In this document: piece by piece, positions 36,519 through 45,866 of the stretch
Layout: every line of letters starts with the position of its first letter
Numbering within the stretch: the stretch's first letter is position 1
NCBI RefSeq assembly: GCF_009905435.1
Contig: NZ_JAAAMT010000003.1
Span: forward strand, 62,001 to 126,000
Direction of reading: 5' to 3'
Origin: Pseudomonas sp. R5(2019)
Lineage (GTDB): Bacteria > Pseudomonadota > Gammaproteobacteria > Pseudomonadales > Pseudomonadaceae
Length of the DNA: 64,000 bases
Translations under genes and position numbers: made by a program
The notes under the pieces: model-generated
Told to the model about the DNA's origin: nothing
The model's database searches: none
Seen by the model: only the letters and a program-made list of their open reading frames with translations

Positions 36519-38200
36519 AATGGATTGCCCTTGAGCAGCTGCTGATCGAGGCGCAGCCGGGTCGGGCGGTGACCTTCGCCCCGGCCCTGGACCACGCCCA
36601 GCTGCGCGACCAGGCCCTGCGCCTGGCCGGTGGCCTGAAAGCCCGCGGCATCAACCGGCTGGCCGTGCACCTGGAAGATGCCGGTGACTTGGCCATCGCC
36701 TTGCTTGGCGCCTGGCATGCCGGTGCCCAAGTGCTGCTGCCGGCCGACCTGCAGCCGCAGACCCGGCAACGCTGGAGCCCCGATGTTCAGCTGTGGCTCA
36801 GCGACCTGCCCGACGACAGCCGCTTGAACAGTCTCTATGGCGAACCATTGCCCGCCACCGCGCTCGACCTCGACCGCGCCCAGGTCAGCCTGTGCACTTC
36901 AGGCTCCAGCGGCGAGCCCAAGCGCATCGACAAATGCCTGCGGCAACTGGCCAATGAAGTGTCGGCGCTCGAGCAGCTGTGGGGCGACTCGCTGGGCAAT
37001 GCCTGCATCATTGGCAGCGTCGCCACCCAACACATTTATGGACTGTTGTTCCGCGTGCTCTGGCCGCTATGCGCCGGGCGCGGTTTTGTCCGCCGCCAGC
37101 TGCCCTTCCCCGAAGAGCTGCAACGCGCCAGCCGAGAGCATCCGGCCTTTGCCTGGGTCGCAAGCCCGGCCTTGCTCAAGCGCATGGGTGACAACCTTGA
37201 CTGGCCCGCGTTGCGCCAGGTGCGGCGGGTGTTCTCCTCCGGCGGCTCACTGCCCGCCGAGGCCGCGGCCCTGTTGGAACAACGCCTCGGTCAATGGCCC
37301 ATCGAAATTCTCGGCAGTTCCGAAACCGGCGGTATCGCCTGGCGCCAGGCCGACGTCCTGTGGCAACCCTTTGCCGATGTGCGCCTGAGCCAGAACGAGG
37401 AAGGTGCCCTGCGGATCGAATCGCCCTACCTGCCCGCCGGGCATGTGGAACAAACGGCAGATGCCGCCGAAATTGCCGACGACGGTCGCTTTCGCCTGCT
37501 CGGCCGCCTGGACCGGATCGTCAAACTGGAAGAAAAACGTATCGCCCTGCCCATGCTTGAGCAGGCCCTGATGGATCACCCGTGGGTCGCCGAGGCGCGG
37601 CTAGGCGTGGTTCAGGAACGTCGCGCCAGCCTCGGTGCATTGCTGGTGCTCAGCAGCCAGGGGCTGAAAGCCTTGCGCGAGCAGGGGCGACGCGCCCTGA
37701 CCGACGCCTTGCGCGAGCATCTGTCCCGGCACTGCGAAGCCATTGCCTTGCCACGCCGCTGGCGACTGGTGCGCCAGCTGCCGCTCAATACCCAGGGCAA
37801 GCTACCCCAGGCTGATGTCGAAGCACTCTTGCTGGCGCCACGCCCGCAAACCCCGGAGGTCCTCGAACACAGCACGGTTAACGATGAACAGCGCTGGACG
37901 CTCTACGTGCCTCAAGACCTCGCCGTGTTCAGCGGCCACTTCGCCCGCACGCCGGTCTTGCCGGGTGTCGTGCAGGTTGACTGGGCTATCCGGCTGGGTT
38001 GCGAGCACCTGGCGCCCGGCGCACGTTTTACCGGCATGGAAGTGTTGAAATTCCAGAATCTGGTCCGCCCCGGCGACACGCTGGAACTGAACCTGCGCTT
38101 CGACCCTGCGCGCGGCAAACTCTATTTCAGTTACCGCAATGATGCGGGCGCAGCCTGCTCCAGCGGCCGCATTTTGCTGGAGCTTGCCCATGACGCATAA
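36515..38200 (+). CDS. AMP-dependent ligase fused to an ApeI-like 3-hydroxyacyl-ACP dehydratase
   Basis: 561 residues. Residues 1-440 are an adenylating enzyme: TSGSSGEPK (128-136), [25 protein letters not shown] and the C-terminal Lys in NTQGKLPQ; it presumably activates the aryl acid starter and loads it on an ACP. Residues about 459-561 are a hot-dog dehydratase with [13 protein letters not shown]: His475 and, 14 residues on, Asp489, the spacing and Asp of FabA-type enzymes. The fusion covers two steps, starter loading and double-bond formation. ATG 36515 forms an ATGA overlap; an upstream in-frame start (36482) would lie deep in the preceding gene. Confidence 0.9.
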   Translation: MKWIALEQLLIEAQPGRAVTFAPALDHAQLRDQALRLAGGLKARGINRLAVHLEDAGDLAIALLGAWHAGAQVLLPADLQPQTRQRWSPDVQLWLSDLPDDSRLNSLYGEPLPATALDLDRAQVSLCTSGSSGEPKRIDKCLRQLANEVSALEQLWGDSLGNACIIGSVATQHIYGLLFRVLWPLCAGRGFVRRQLPFPEELQRASREHPAFAWVASPALLKRMGDNLDWPALRQVRRVFSSGGSLPAEAAALLEQRLGQWPIEILGSSETGGIAWRQADVLWQPFADVRLSQNEEGALRIESPYLPAGHVEQTADAAEIADDGRFRLLGRLDRIVKLEEKRIALPMLEQALMDHPWVAEARLGVVQERRASLGALLVLSSQGLKALREQGRRALTDALREHLSRHCEAIALPRRWRLVRQLPLNTQGKLPQADVEALLLAPRPQTPEVLEHSTVNDEQRWTLYVPQDLAVFSGHFARTPVLPGVVQVDWAIRLGCEHLAPGARFTGMEVLKFQNLVRPGDTLELNLRFDPARGKLYFSYRNDAGAACSSGRILLELAHDA

Positions 38201-38927
38201 GCCCTGCGCGGTGATCCCGGTGTACAACCACGAACGCGCCGTCCCGGCGGTGGTCGCCGAGCTTTTGAAGGCCGGCTTGCCCTGCGTGCTGGTCGATGAT
38301 GCCAGCAGCCCGGCCTGCGCGCGGGTGCTGGAGCAACTGGCCGGGCAACCGCAGGTCTTTTTGACCCGCCTGACGGTCAATCAGGGCAAGGGTGGCGCGG
38401 TCATGGCGGGACTTCGCGAGGCCAGGCGATTGGGTTTCAGCCATGCGCTGCAGGTGGACGCCGACGGTCAGCACGACCTTCAGGACGTGGCCCGTTTCAT
38501 CGAGACTTCGCGCCGTTATCCACAGGCGCTGATTTGCGGTTATCCACAGTACGATGCCAGCGTGCCCAAGGGCCGTCTGTATGCGCGCTACCTGACCCAC
38601 GTGTGGGTCTGGATCAACAGCCTGTCGCTGCGCATCCCCGATTCGATGTGCGGTTTTCGCGTCTATCCGCTGCCGGTCACCCTGCAGCTGATCGACTCGG
38701 TCAAGCTTGGCAAGCGCATGGACTTCGACCCGGAAATCCTCGTCCGCCTGGCCTGGCGCAACCAGCCGATGCAGTGGCTGGCCACCCGCGTGCATTACCC
38801 CCAGGACGGGCTCTCGCACTTTCGCCTGGTCCACGACAACGTGCTGATTTCCAAGATGCACGCCAAGCTGTTCTTCGGCATGTTGCTGCGTTTCCCGCTG
38901 ATCCTCTGGCGCAGGTTTCAGGGATGA
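38190..38927 (+). CDS. Family 2 glycosyltransferase, aryl-polyene gene 7
   Basis: 245 residues with AVIPVYNHE at the N-terminus, VLVDDASS and the metal-binding QVDADGQHD, followed by GFRVYPLP, a GT2 polyprenyl-phosphate-sugar-synthase-like pattern; a hydrophobic C-terminus (FFGMLLRFPLILW) suggests membrane contact. Likely adds a sugar to the polyene lipid or its carrier. ATG 38190 overlaps the ligase gene by 11 nt. Confidence 0.88.
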   Translation: MTHKPCAVIPVYNHERAVPAVVAELLKAGLPCVLVDDASSPACARVLEQLAGQPQVFLTRLTVNQGKGGAVMAGLREARRLGFSHALQVDADGQHDLQDVARFIETSRRYPQALICGYPQYDASVPKGRLYARYLTHVWVWINSLSLRIPDSMCGFRVYPLPVTLQLIDSVKLGKRMDFDPEILVRLAWRNQPMQWLATRVHYPQDGLSHFRLVHDNVLISKMHAKLFFGMLLRFPLILWRRFQG

Positions 38928-39859
38928 GCACGCAAGAACACTGGGCCGACCAGCAGGAGCGCGGCAGCTTCTGGTTGATGAAGCTGACTGCATTGGGCGT
39001 GAAGCTACTCGGCCGACGGGTGCTTGGGCCGGTGCTGCACGGCATCGTCTTGTACTTTTTCCTGTTTGGCCGCCGCGCCCGGCGCAGCGCCTGGCAATAC
39101 CAGCAACGCCTGGCGAGCTGGAGCGGGCAGCCGCAGCTGCGCCCGACTCATCGCCGGGTGTTCGGCCAGTTCATGGCCTTTGCCGATGCGCTGCTGGACA
39201 AGCTCGATGTCTGGAACGGCAAGCTGGGCATCGAGCAGATCGAAATCATTGACCCAGGCTTTCTGCGCCAACAGCTGCGCGGTGCCCGCGGGCAAATGCT
39301 GGTGGGCGCGCACCTGGGCAACCTCGAAGTTTGCCGTGCACTGGCCGAGCTGGGTGAACAGGTGACCATGAATGTGCTGGTGCATACCCGTCACGCCGAG
39401 CGCTTCAACCGCTTGCTCGGCGAGGCCGGTGCCACCCATTTGCGCCTGATTCAAGTCAGCGAGCTGGACCCGGCGATCATGCTGCAACTGAGCCAGCGCC
39501 TGGACGATGGCGAGTGGCTGGCGATTGCCGGCGACCGCATTCCGCTGCACGGCGGGCGCCAGGTCACGGTCGATTTTCTCGGCCACCCCGCGGCCTTCCC
39601 GCAGGGCCCATGGTTGCTGGCCGGGTTGCTGAAATGCCCACTCAATCTGATTTTTTGCCTCAAGCACCAGGGTCGCTACCGGGTCACCCTCGAGCCGTTC
39701 GCCGAGGCGATCAACTGGCGGCGCAGCGACCGCGACCAGGTGATCGCGCACTGGGCCGGCCGCTACGCTGAACGCCTGGGCCACTACTGCCGGCAAGCAC
39801 CCCAACAATGGTTCAATTTCTACCCTTACTGGAAGACCGATGACGACGCATCCGCTTGA
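38924..39859 (+). CDS. LpxL/HtrB-like lipid acyltransferase, aryl-polyene gene 8
   Basis: 311 residues (MSTQEHWADQQERGSFWLM). Contains the H-x4-E active-site pattern in GAHLGNLEV and the FLFGRRARRSAWQYQ entry typical of the LpxL superfamily. In this setting it may acylate the lipid that holds the polyene. The start is set by the ATGA junction at 38924; a longer frame running back to 38534 is a shadow of the glycosyltransferase gene. Overlaps the ammonia-lyase gene by 20 nt. Confidence 0.88.
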   Translation: MSTQEHWADQQERGSFWLMKLTALGVKLLGRRVLGPVLHGIVLYFFLFGRRARRSAWQYQQRLASWSGQPQLRPTHRRVFGQFMAFADALLDKLDVWNGKLGIEQIEIIDPGFLRQQLRGARGQMLVGAHLGNLEVCRALAELGEQVTMNVLVHTRHAERFNRLLGEAGATHLRLIQVSELDPAIMLQLSQRLDDGEWLAIAGDRIPLHGGRQVTVDFLGHPAAFPQGPWLLAGLLKCPLNLIFCLKHQGRYRVTLEPFAEAINWRRSDRDQVIAHWAGRYAERLGHYCRQAPQQWFNFYPYWKTDDDASA

Positions 39860-41384
39860 GCCGGTCACGTTCGGCCCGCTCCCCCTCAGCATCGAAGACG
39901 TCCAGGCCCTGGCCTGGCGTCAGGCCCCCGCACAGCTTGAAACCGACCCGGCGTACCGAGAGCGCATTGCCAAGGGCGCGCGCTTTCTCGATACCCTGCT
40001 CGACAAGGAAGGCGTGATCTACGGGGTCACCACCGGTTATGGCGACTCCTGCGTGGTCGCCGTGCCGCTGGAGCATGTCGAGGCCCTGCCCCGTCACCTC
40101 TACACCTTCCATGGCTGCGGGCTGGGCAAGCTGCTCGACGCCGGGGCCACCCGCGCCGTGCTCGCCGCCCGCTTGCAGTCGCTCTGCCATGGAGTGTCCG
40201 GGGTGCGCGTGGAGCTGCTCGAACGGCTGCAAGGCTTTCTCGAACACGATGTGCTGCCGCTGATTCCCGAAGAGGGCTCGGTGGGCGCCAGTGGCGACCT
40301 GACTCCACTTTCGTATGTGGCCGCGACCTTGTCGGGCGAGCGCGAAGTACTGTTTCGCGGTGAGCGCCGCAGCGCCCTGGAGGTGCACCGCGAACTGGGC
40401 TGGCAACCGCTGGTGTTGCGGCCCAAGGAAGCCCTGGCGCTGATGAATGGCACAGCGGTCATGACCGGCCTGGCCTGCCTGGCCTTCGCCCGGGCCGACT
40501 ACCTGCTCAAGCTGGCCACCCGCATCACCGCCCTGAACGTGGTGGCGCTGCAGGGTAATCCGGAGCACTTCGACGAGCGCCTGTTTGCCGCCAAGCCGCA
40601 TCCCGGCCAGCTGCAAGTGGCGGCCTGGCTGCGTCAGGACCTCGCCATCGACGCCCCAACCGCGCCCCTGCATCGCCTGCAAGACCGCTATTCGCTGCGC
40701 TGCGCCCCGCATGTGCTCGGCGTGCTGGCCGACAGCCTGGGCTGGCTGCGCGGCTTTATCGAGACCGAGCTGAACAGCGCCAACGACAACCCGATCATCG
40801 ACGCCGAAGCCGAACGCGTGCTGCACGGCGGGCACTTCTACGGCGGTCATATCGCCTTCGCCATGGACAGCCTCAAAACCCTGGTGGCCAACGTCGCCGA
40901 CCTGCTCGACCGGCAACTGGCGTTGCTGGTAGACGTGCGCTACAACCACGGCCTGCCGAGCAATCTGTCCGGCGCAGCCGAGGAGCGGGCGATGCTCAAT
41001 CACGGCTTCAAGGCCGTGCAGATCGGCGCCAGCGCCTGGACCGCCGAGGCGCTGAAACTGACCATGCCCGCCAGCGTGTTCTCGCGCTCCACCGAATGCC
41101 ACAACCAGGACAAGGTCAGCATGGGCACCATCGCTGCCCGCGATGCCTTGCGGGTGCTGGAGTTGACTGAACAGGTGGCCGCCGCAACCCTGCTGGCCGC
41201 CAACCAGGGCGTCTGGCTGCGCAACCGCGAAGCCGAGGCACGGCCGCTGCCGGCGCCGCTGGCCGTTATGCACGAGCAGTTGCTCAAAGAGTTTGCCCCA
41301 GTTATTGAAGACCGCGCCCTGGAAGGCGAGCTGCGCCTGTGCCTGCAACGGATCGCCGAACGGCACTGGGGGTTGCATGCGTAG
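39840..41384 (+). CDS. Aromatic amino acid ammonia-lyase (HAL/TAL/PAL family), aryl-polyene gene 9
   Basis: 514 residues. The MIO prosthetic ring triad Ala150-Ser151-Gly152 is present in SVGASGDLTPLS, with catalytic Tyr61 in YGVTTGYG and downstream ELNSANDNP and NQDKVSMGT blocks. Family members release ammonia from His, Tyr or Phe; in aryl-polyene clusters the product would be the cinnamate or coumarate starter. At the residues that decide substrate, this protein has Phe90-His91 (LYTFHGCG), neither the Ser-His usual in HAL nor the His-Leu of bacterial TAL, so substrate is not settled. The hut pathway is not nearby, which argues against histidine catabolism. Confidence 0.92.
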   Translation: MTTHPLEPVTFGPLPLSIEDVQALAWRQAPAQLETDPAYRERIAKGARFLDTLLDKEGVIYGVTTGYGDSCVVAVPLEHVEALPRHLYTFHGCGLGKLLDAGATRAVLAARLQSLCHGVSGVRVELLERLQGFLEHDVLPLIPEEGSVGASGDLTPLSYVAATLSGEREVLFRGERRSALEVHRELGWQPLVLRPKEALALMNGTAVMTGLACLAFARADYLLKLATRITALNVVALQGNPEHFDERLFAAKPHPGQLQVAAWLRQDLAIDAPTAPLHRLQDRYSLRCAPHVLGVLADSLGWLRGFIETELNSANDNPIIDAEAERVLHGGHFYGGHIAFAMDSLKTLVANVADLLDRQLALLVDVRYNHGLPSNLSGAAEERAMLNHGFKAVQIGASAWTAEALKLTMPASVFSRSTECHNQDKVSMGTIAARDALRVLELTEQVAAATLLAANQGVWLRNREAEARPLPAPLAVMHEQLLKEFAPVIEDRALEGELRLCLQRIAERHWGLHA

Positions 41385-41802
41385 CCAAGGCGTGTTGCAC
41401 GTTGATACCGAAGTATTGGTGCCGTTTTTCGACGTCGACACCATGCAAGTGGTCTGGCACGGCCACTACGTCAAATACCTGGAAATCGCCCGCTGCGCGC
41501 TGCTCGACCGGCTTGCGCACAATTACCTGCAGATGCGCGATTCCGGCTATGAGTGGCCGGTGATCGACCTGCAGTTGCGCTATATCCGTGGCGCCACCTT
41601 CGGCCAGCGCCTGCGCGTTCGCGCAAGCCTGGTGGAGTGGGAAAACCGGCTGAAGATCCACTACCTGATCAGCGATGCGGTCAGTGGCGAGCGCATGACC
41701 CGCGCCAGCTCCGTGCAGGTCGCCGTCCATATCGAGAGCGGCGAAATGCAGCTGGCCTCGCCCGGCGTGTTTGTCGATGCCGTACAGCAGGCCCTGGCAT
41801 GA
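41377..41802 (+). CDS. YbgC-like hot-dog acyl thioesterase, aryl-polyene gene 10
   Basis: 141 residues starting MRSQGVLHVDTEVLVPFFDVD. The D-x-D-x2-x-V-x-H-x2-Y-x2-Y-x-E-x-AR pattern (DVDTMQVVWHGHYVKYLEIAR in parts) is the 4-hydroxybenzoyl-CoA thioesterase signature with its catalytic Asp. It could free or edit acyl intermediates in polyene assembly. ATG 41377 overlaps the ammonia-lyase gene by 8 nt. Confidence 0.88.
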   Translation: MRSQGVLHVDTEVLVPFFDVDTMQVVWHGHYVKYLEIARCALLDRLAHNYLQMRDSGYEWPVIDLQLRYIRGATFGQRLRVRASLVEWENRLKIHYLISDAVSGERMTRASSVQVAVHIESGEMQLASPGVFVDAVQQALA

Positions 41803-42401
41803 GCCGCGGCGTGCGCCTGCTCTGCGCCTTGAGCCTGCTGGCCATGGCCAACCTGGCCCAGGCCTTCGACCTCAAGGACCTGCAAGCACAGCTGGCCAAG
41901 CCTGCTGTGATCCACGGCCCCTTCACCCAGGAAAAACACCTGCGTGCCCTGCCGCAACCGTTGGTGAGCAAGGGCGACTTTGTGCTCGCCAAGGAAAAGG
42001 GCCTGCTCTGGCTACTCAAGACCCCCGTGCAGCAGGACTACCGCATCGACGCCCAAGGCATCGCCCGCCGCGACCCCAGCGGCTGGCAGCGCTTGCCCGG
42101 CAAGACCGCTGCCGCCCAGCAGAACCAACTGTTTTTCGCCGTGCTCAAAGGCGACAGCAGTGGCCTTGAGCGTGACTTCGAATTGGCCCTGCAAGGTGAT
42201 GCCAAGCGCTGGCAGCTGAACCTGACGCCACGCTCGCTGCTGCTCAAGCAGATCTTCACTGCCATCACCATCAACGGCGGCACCTTTGTCGAACGCATCG
42301 AACTGCTGGAAACCCAAGGCGACAGCACCGTGCTGCTGATGCCGGCCAGCACCAGCGCCGCCAGCCTCAGCCCTGCGGAGCAGCACGACTTTGCCGACTG
42401 A
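41799..42401 (+). CDS. LolA-like outer-membrane lipoprotein carrier, aryl-polyene gene 11
   Basis: 200 residues with a Sec signal peptide (LLCALSLLAMANLAQA before FDL), so periplasmic. The rest fits the LolA-related fold with GPFTQEKHLRALPQPLVSKG. In aryl-polyene clusters a LolA relative is thought to ferry the polyene lipid across the periplasm. Linked by an ATGA overlap at 41799 and overlapping the exporter gene by 11 nt. Confidence 0.88.
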   Translation: MSRGVRLLCALSLLAMANLAQAFDLKDLQAQLAKPAVIHGPFTQEKHLRALPQPLVSKGDFVLAKEKGLLWLLKTPVQQDYRIDAQGIARRDPSGWQRLPGKTAAAQQNQLFFAVLKGDSSGLERDFELALQGDAKRWQLNLTPRSLLLKQIFTAITINGGTFVERIELLETQGDSTVLLMPASTSAASLSPAEQHDFAD

Positions 42402-44709
42402 ACGCCTGCTGCCGCACCTGTTCATGCTGCTGTTGCTGGCCGTCGCCGCGCTGGCCGGCTGGCAGTGGCACGCGGCCGCGCCGCTGTCGGCGGACTTGAT
42501 GCAATTGGTGCCCGGGGCCACCCCCGATGCGCTCGAGCAGCGCGCCGAACAGCGCATGCAAGAGCCATTGAACCGGGAGATGCTGGTGCTGGTCGGTCAC
42601 CCCGATCGGACCCGGGCCATCGCCCTGGCCCACCGTCTCGGTGAGCAGTGGCAAGCCAGCGGGCTGTTTGAAAAGGTCCAGTGGAACCTGCAGGCCGACT
42701 TGCCGGCATTGCGCGCGCAACTGCTGCAAGGACGCCTGGCATTGCTGCCTGCGCCCGATCGCAAGCTGCTGCTTGAACAGCCACAGGCTTTTATCGAACA
42801 GCGCGTGCAGACGCTCTACGACCCCTTCGCCTTCAGCCTGGTGGCGAGCCAGGACGACTGGCTCGGCCTCACCGGGCGCATCCAGAACAATCAGGCACAA
42901 CCGGCCAGTGTGCAACTGGACCTGAGCAGCGGCGCGCTGGTCGCCGAGGCCGATGGCAAGCAATGGGTGCTGCTGCGGGCGCGCACCCAAGGCAACGCCT
43001 TCGACCTGCACCTGCCCCTCAAAGTCGCCGATCTGTTGAGCAACGCGCGTCAGCAGGCCGGTGACAGTGGCGCCCAACTACTCGCCGCCAGCGGCCTGCT
43101 GTATGCCGCCAATGGCCAGCGCCAGGCCAGCCGTGAAATTACCTGGGTCGGTGGCGGCGCCACGCTTGGGATTCTGCTGTTGCTGCTGTTGGCCTTTCGC
43201 CGCGCGGGCGTGTTGCTGGCGTTCGTACCGGTGCTGGTGGGGATGCTGTTCGGCGCCACCGCCTGTATCGCCCTGTTCGGCCGGATTCACGTGATGACCC
43301 TGGTGCTGGGTTCAAGCCTGATCGGCGTGGCCATCGATTACCCGCTGCACTACCTGTCCAAAAGCTGGAGCCTGAACCCCTGGCGCAGCTGGACAGCGTT
43401 GCGGATCACCTTGCCAGGCCTGACCCTGAGCCTGGTCACCAGCTGCATCGGCTACCTGGCACTGGCCTTCACGCCCTTTCCGGCCCTGACCCAGATCGCG
43501 GTGTTCTCGGCCGCCGGTTTGATCGGTGCCTACCTGTGTGCCGTGTGCTTGCTGCCAGCCTTGCTCACACGGGTACAACTGCGCCCCACCGACTGGCCGC
43601 TGCGGGTGGCCCAGGCGCTGGTTGATCTGCGCGAAGTGTTGCTGCAGCGGCTGGGCAATCCGCTGCTGTTGGCCGCAGTGCTGCTGTTCTGTGGCCTTGG
43701 CGTCTGGCAGCTGGAGACCCGCAACGACATCCGCCAATGGGTCGGCAGCCCGCCCCAACTGCTCGAAGAAGCCCAAGCCATTGCCCGCATCACCGGCTAC
43801 CAGCCGACCAGCCAGTTCTTCCTGGTACGCGCGGCCAACCAACAGCAATTGCTGGAACGACTGGGCGGCTTGAGTGAACGACTGGAGCAACTGGTCAGCC
43901 TGAACAAGCTGCAAGGCTTCATGGCCCTCGATCAACTGGTCAGCAGCCCTGACGAACAGCAGCGCCTGCGCACCGCCCTGTCCGGAATGCCGCAGCACTG
44001 GCATCCGCTGCTGGCCGCGGGCCTGCCACTGCCGGCCCTGCAAGCTGAACTGGCACAACTGCAGGCCTTGCCGACCCTGGATATCGACCAGGCGCTGGCC
44101 GGCCCGCTCGGTGAGCCGTGGCGTACGCTCTGGCTGGGCGACAGTGGCGACGGCGTGGCGGCGATGGTCAGCCTGAGAGGCTTGAATAACCCCGCGTTGC
44201 TGAAGGTCCAGGCCGATGGGCTTGAAGGCGTCACCCTGGTGGACCGCCTGGGCGACCTGAACCAGGTGTTCGCCGATACCCAGATCAGCGCCGCAGAACT
44301 CAAATTGCTGTCCTGCGCATTGATCGTGCTGTTGCTGGTCATGCCCTTTGGTCTGGGCGGCGCCCTGCGGATCGTTGCCCTGCCGCTGCTGGCAGCCTTG
44401 TGCAGCCTGGCGAGCCTGGGCTGGCTCGGGCAGCCGCTGACCCTGTTCAGCCTGTTCGGCCTGTTGCTGGTGACCGCCATCAGCGTCGACTATGCCATCC
44501 TGATGCGCGAACAAGTCGGTGGCGCGGCCGTCAGCCTGCTCGGCACCCTGCTGGCCGCCACCACCACCTGGCTGTCGTTCGGCCTGCTGGCGGTGTCGAG
44601 CACACCGGCGGTCAGCAACTTCGGGCTGGCGGTCAGCCTGGGCCTGGCCTTCAGCTTTCTGCTCGCCCCGTGGGCGGCCAAGCGCCAAACCCTGGAGCGA
44701 GCAACATGA
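42391..44709 (+). CDS. MMPL/RND-type exporter, aryl-polyene gene 12
   Basis: 772 residues with about 12 membrane segments and two large extracytoplasmic loops, the layout of MMPL exporters; hydrophobic clusters include TLGILLLLLLAFRRAGVLLA and LFSLFGLLLVTAISVDYAIL, the latter with the Asp and Tyr typical of proton-coupled members. Likely flips or exports the polyene lipid from the inner membrane to the LolA-like carrier. The start appears to be TTG 42391 with GGAG 10 nt upstream, since no ATG precedes the first membrane segment. Confidence 0.88.
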   Translation: MPTERLLPHLFMLLLLAVAALAGWQWHAAAPLSADLMQLVPGATPDALEQRAEQRMQEPLNREMLVLVGHPDRTRAIALAHRLGEQWQASGLFEKVQWNLQADLPALRAQLLQGRLALLPAPDRKLLLEQPQAFIEQRVQTLYDPFAFSLVASQDDWLGLTGRIQNNQAQPASVQLDLSSGALVAEADGKQWVLLRARTQGNAFDLHLPLKVADLLSNARQQAGDSGAQLLAASGLLYAANGQRQASREITWVGGGATLGILLLLLLAFRRAGVLLAFVPVLVGMLFGATACIALFGRIHVMTLVLGSSLIGVAIDYPLHYLSKSWSLNPWRSWTALRITLPGLTLSLVTSCIGYLALAFTPFPALTQIAVFSAAGLIGAYLCAVCLLPALLTRVQLRPTDWPLRVAQALVDLREVLLQRLGNPLLLAAVLLFCGLGVWQLETRNDIRQWVGSPPQLLEEAQAIARITGYQPTSQFFLVRAANQQQLLERLGGLSERLEQLVSLNKLQGFMALDQLVSSPDEQQRLRTALSGMPQHWHPLLAAGLPLPALQAELAQLQALPTLDIDQALAGPLGEPWRTLWLGDSGDGVAAMVSLRGLNNPALLKVQADGLEGVTLVDRLGDLNQVFADTQISAAELKLLSCALIVLLLVMPFGLGGALRIVALPLLAALCSLASLGWLGQPLTLFSLFGLLLVTAISVDYAILMREQVGGAAVSLLGTLLAATTTWLSFGLLAVSSTPAVSNFGLAVSLGLAFSFLLAPWAAKRQTLERAT

Positions 44710-45866
44710 TGATCCTGCTGTTCTGGCTGCTGGCCTTGTCGTTGTTTGCCGCCGTGACCTTTATCGGTCGCAGGCTGGGGCTGATCCCGATTGTCAGCCA
44801 GCTGCTGCTGGCGACCTTCGGCCTACCGTTGCTGATGTTCTTTTGGGTAGAGCCGCACTGGCAACTCAGTGGTGCAGCGCTGATTGCACCGACCTGGCTA
44901 AAAACCCTTTACGGCCTGAGCTTCGCGTTGTTGCTGGGGCAGATTCTGGGCGATGTGATTGACCTCAAGCCCGAGCGCCAGAGCCTGAAAATCGCCCTGC
45001 CCAGTTTCGCCGTGCCCTTCGCCTGCGGGCTGGCCTGCGCCGCCTGGCTGCTGCCACCCCAGCCGTGGCTGAACAGCCTGGCGCTGGGGCTGGTGTTCGC
45101 CATCACGGCCATTCCGGTGCTGTACCTGTACCTGCGGCATATCGATTACCCGCCAGCTGCCACCCGGCGGTTGGTGCAGGCGGCCATCCTGATCGACCTC
45201 GCCTGCTGGACCCTGTTTGGCCTGGGCCAGGGCAGCCTGAAGCCACTGAGCCTGCTGCTGCCACTGGCCTGCGCCGGGTTGCCGTGGCTGCTGCACGCGA
45301 TAGGGCTGCGCACGCCCTGGGTCTATGGCCTGGTGTTTTTTGTCTTGCTGTTTATCGCCGAACATTACCGGCTCAACGCCCTGCTGGTGGGCATCGGCTA
45401 CCTGCTGTGCCTGGGCTGGCTCAAGGTGCCGTTGCGGCTGCCGATCAAACCCGAGTGGCTGCTGCGGGTGCAAACCGCCGTGGCGATTCCGCTGGTGCTG
45501 ACCTTCGGTATCGTCCAGATCGACCTTCACCAGGCGCTGCAACACCTTGAGGCTTGGCAGTTCGCCGCCCTGTTGCTGCTGCCGATCGTCAGCAAGCTGC
45601 TGGGCAACTGGCTGGGGCTGCGCTGGGCTGGCCCGTCGTTTGCCGGCGCGAGCCGCTGGCGGGAAAGCCTGCTGATGAATATTCGCGGCTTGAGCGAAAT
45701 CATTTTCCTCAACCTGCTGCTGCAACAAGACTTGATCAGCCCTGCGCTGTATTTCGCCCTGATGATCATGGGCCTGTGCGCAACCTTGATGCCCGCGTTG
45801 GCCGGTTTCCACCGGCGCCCTTCCCCTTATTCAGAACCCGCCAGGAGGCCCCATGCCGAACAGTGA
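44706..45866 (+). CDS. Cation:proton-antiporter-like membrane protein inside the cluster
   Basis: 386 residues, at least 10 hydrophobic segments, with a stretch GLVFAITAIPVLYLYLR like the central helices of Na+/H+ exchangers and SLLMNIRGLSEIIFLNLLL late in the chain. I assign it to the exchanger superfamily with moderate confidence. It is an unusual member for an aryl-polyene cluster, yet is fixed in the operon by an ATGA overlap with the exporter gene and a 14-nt overlap with the flavoprotein gene. It might supply or use proton gradient for export. Confidence 0.72.
   Translation: MMILLFWLLALSLFAAVTFIGRRLGLIPIVSQLLLATFGLPLLMFFWVEPHWQLSGAALIAPTWLKTLYGLSFALLLGQILGDVIDLKPERQSLKIALPSFAVPFACGLACAAWLLPPQPWLNSLALGLVFAITAIPVLYLYLRHIDYPPAATRRLVQAAILIDLACWTLFGLGQGSLKPLSLLLPLACAGLPWLLHAIGLRTPWVYGLVFFVLLFIAEHYRLNALLVGIGYLLCLGWLKVPLRLPIKPEWLLRVQTAVAIPLVLTFGIVQIDLHQALQHLEAWQFAALLLLPIVSKLLGNWLGLRWAGPSFAGASRWRESLLMNIRGLSEIIFLNLLLQQDLISPALYFALMIMGLCATLMPALAGFHRRPSPYSEPARRPHAEQ

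Noticed and set aside
39840..41384. Histidine utilisation gene hutH
   Set aside because: MIO motif fits, but no hut genes are nearby, it is overlapped by polyene genes on both sides, and the selectivity pair is not Ser-His.
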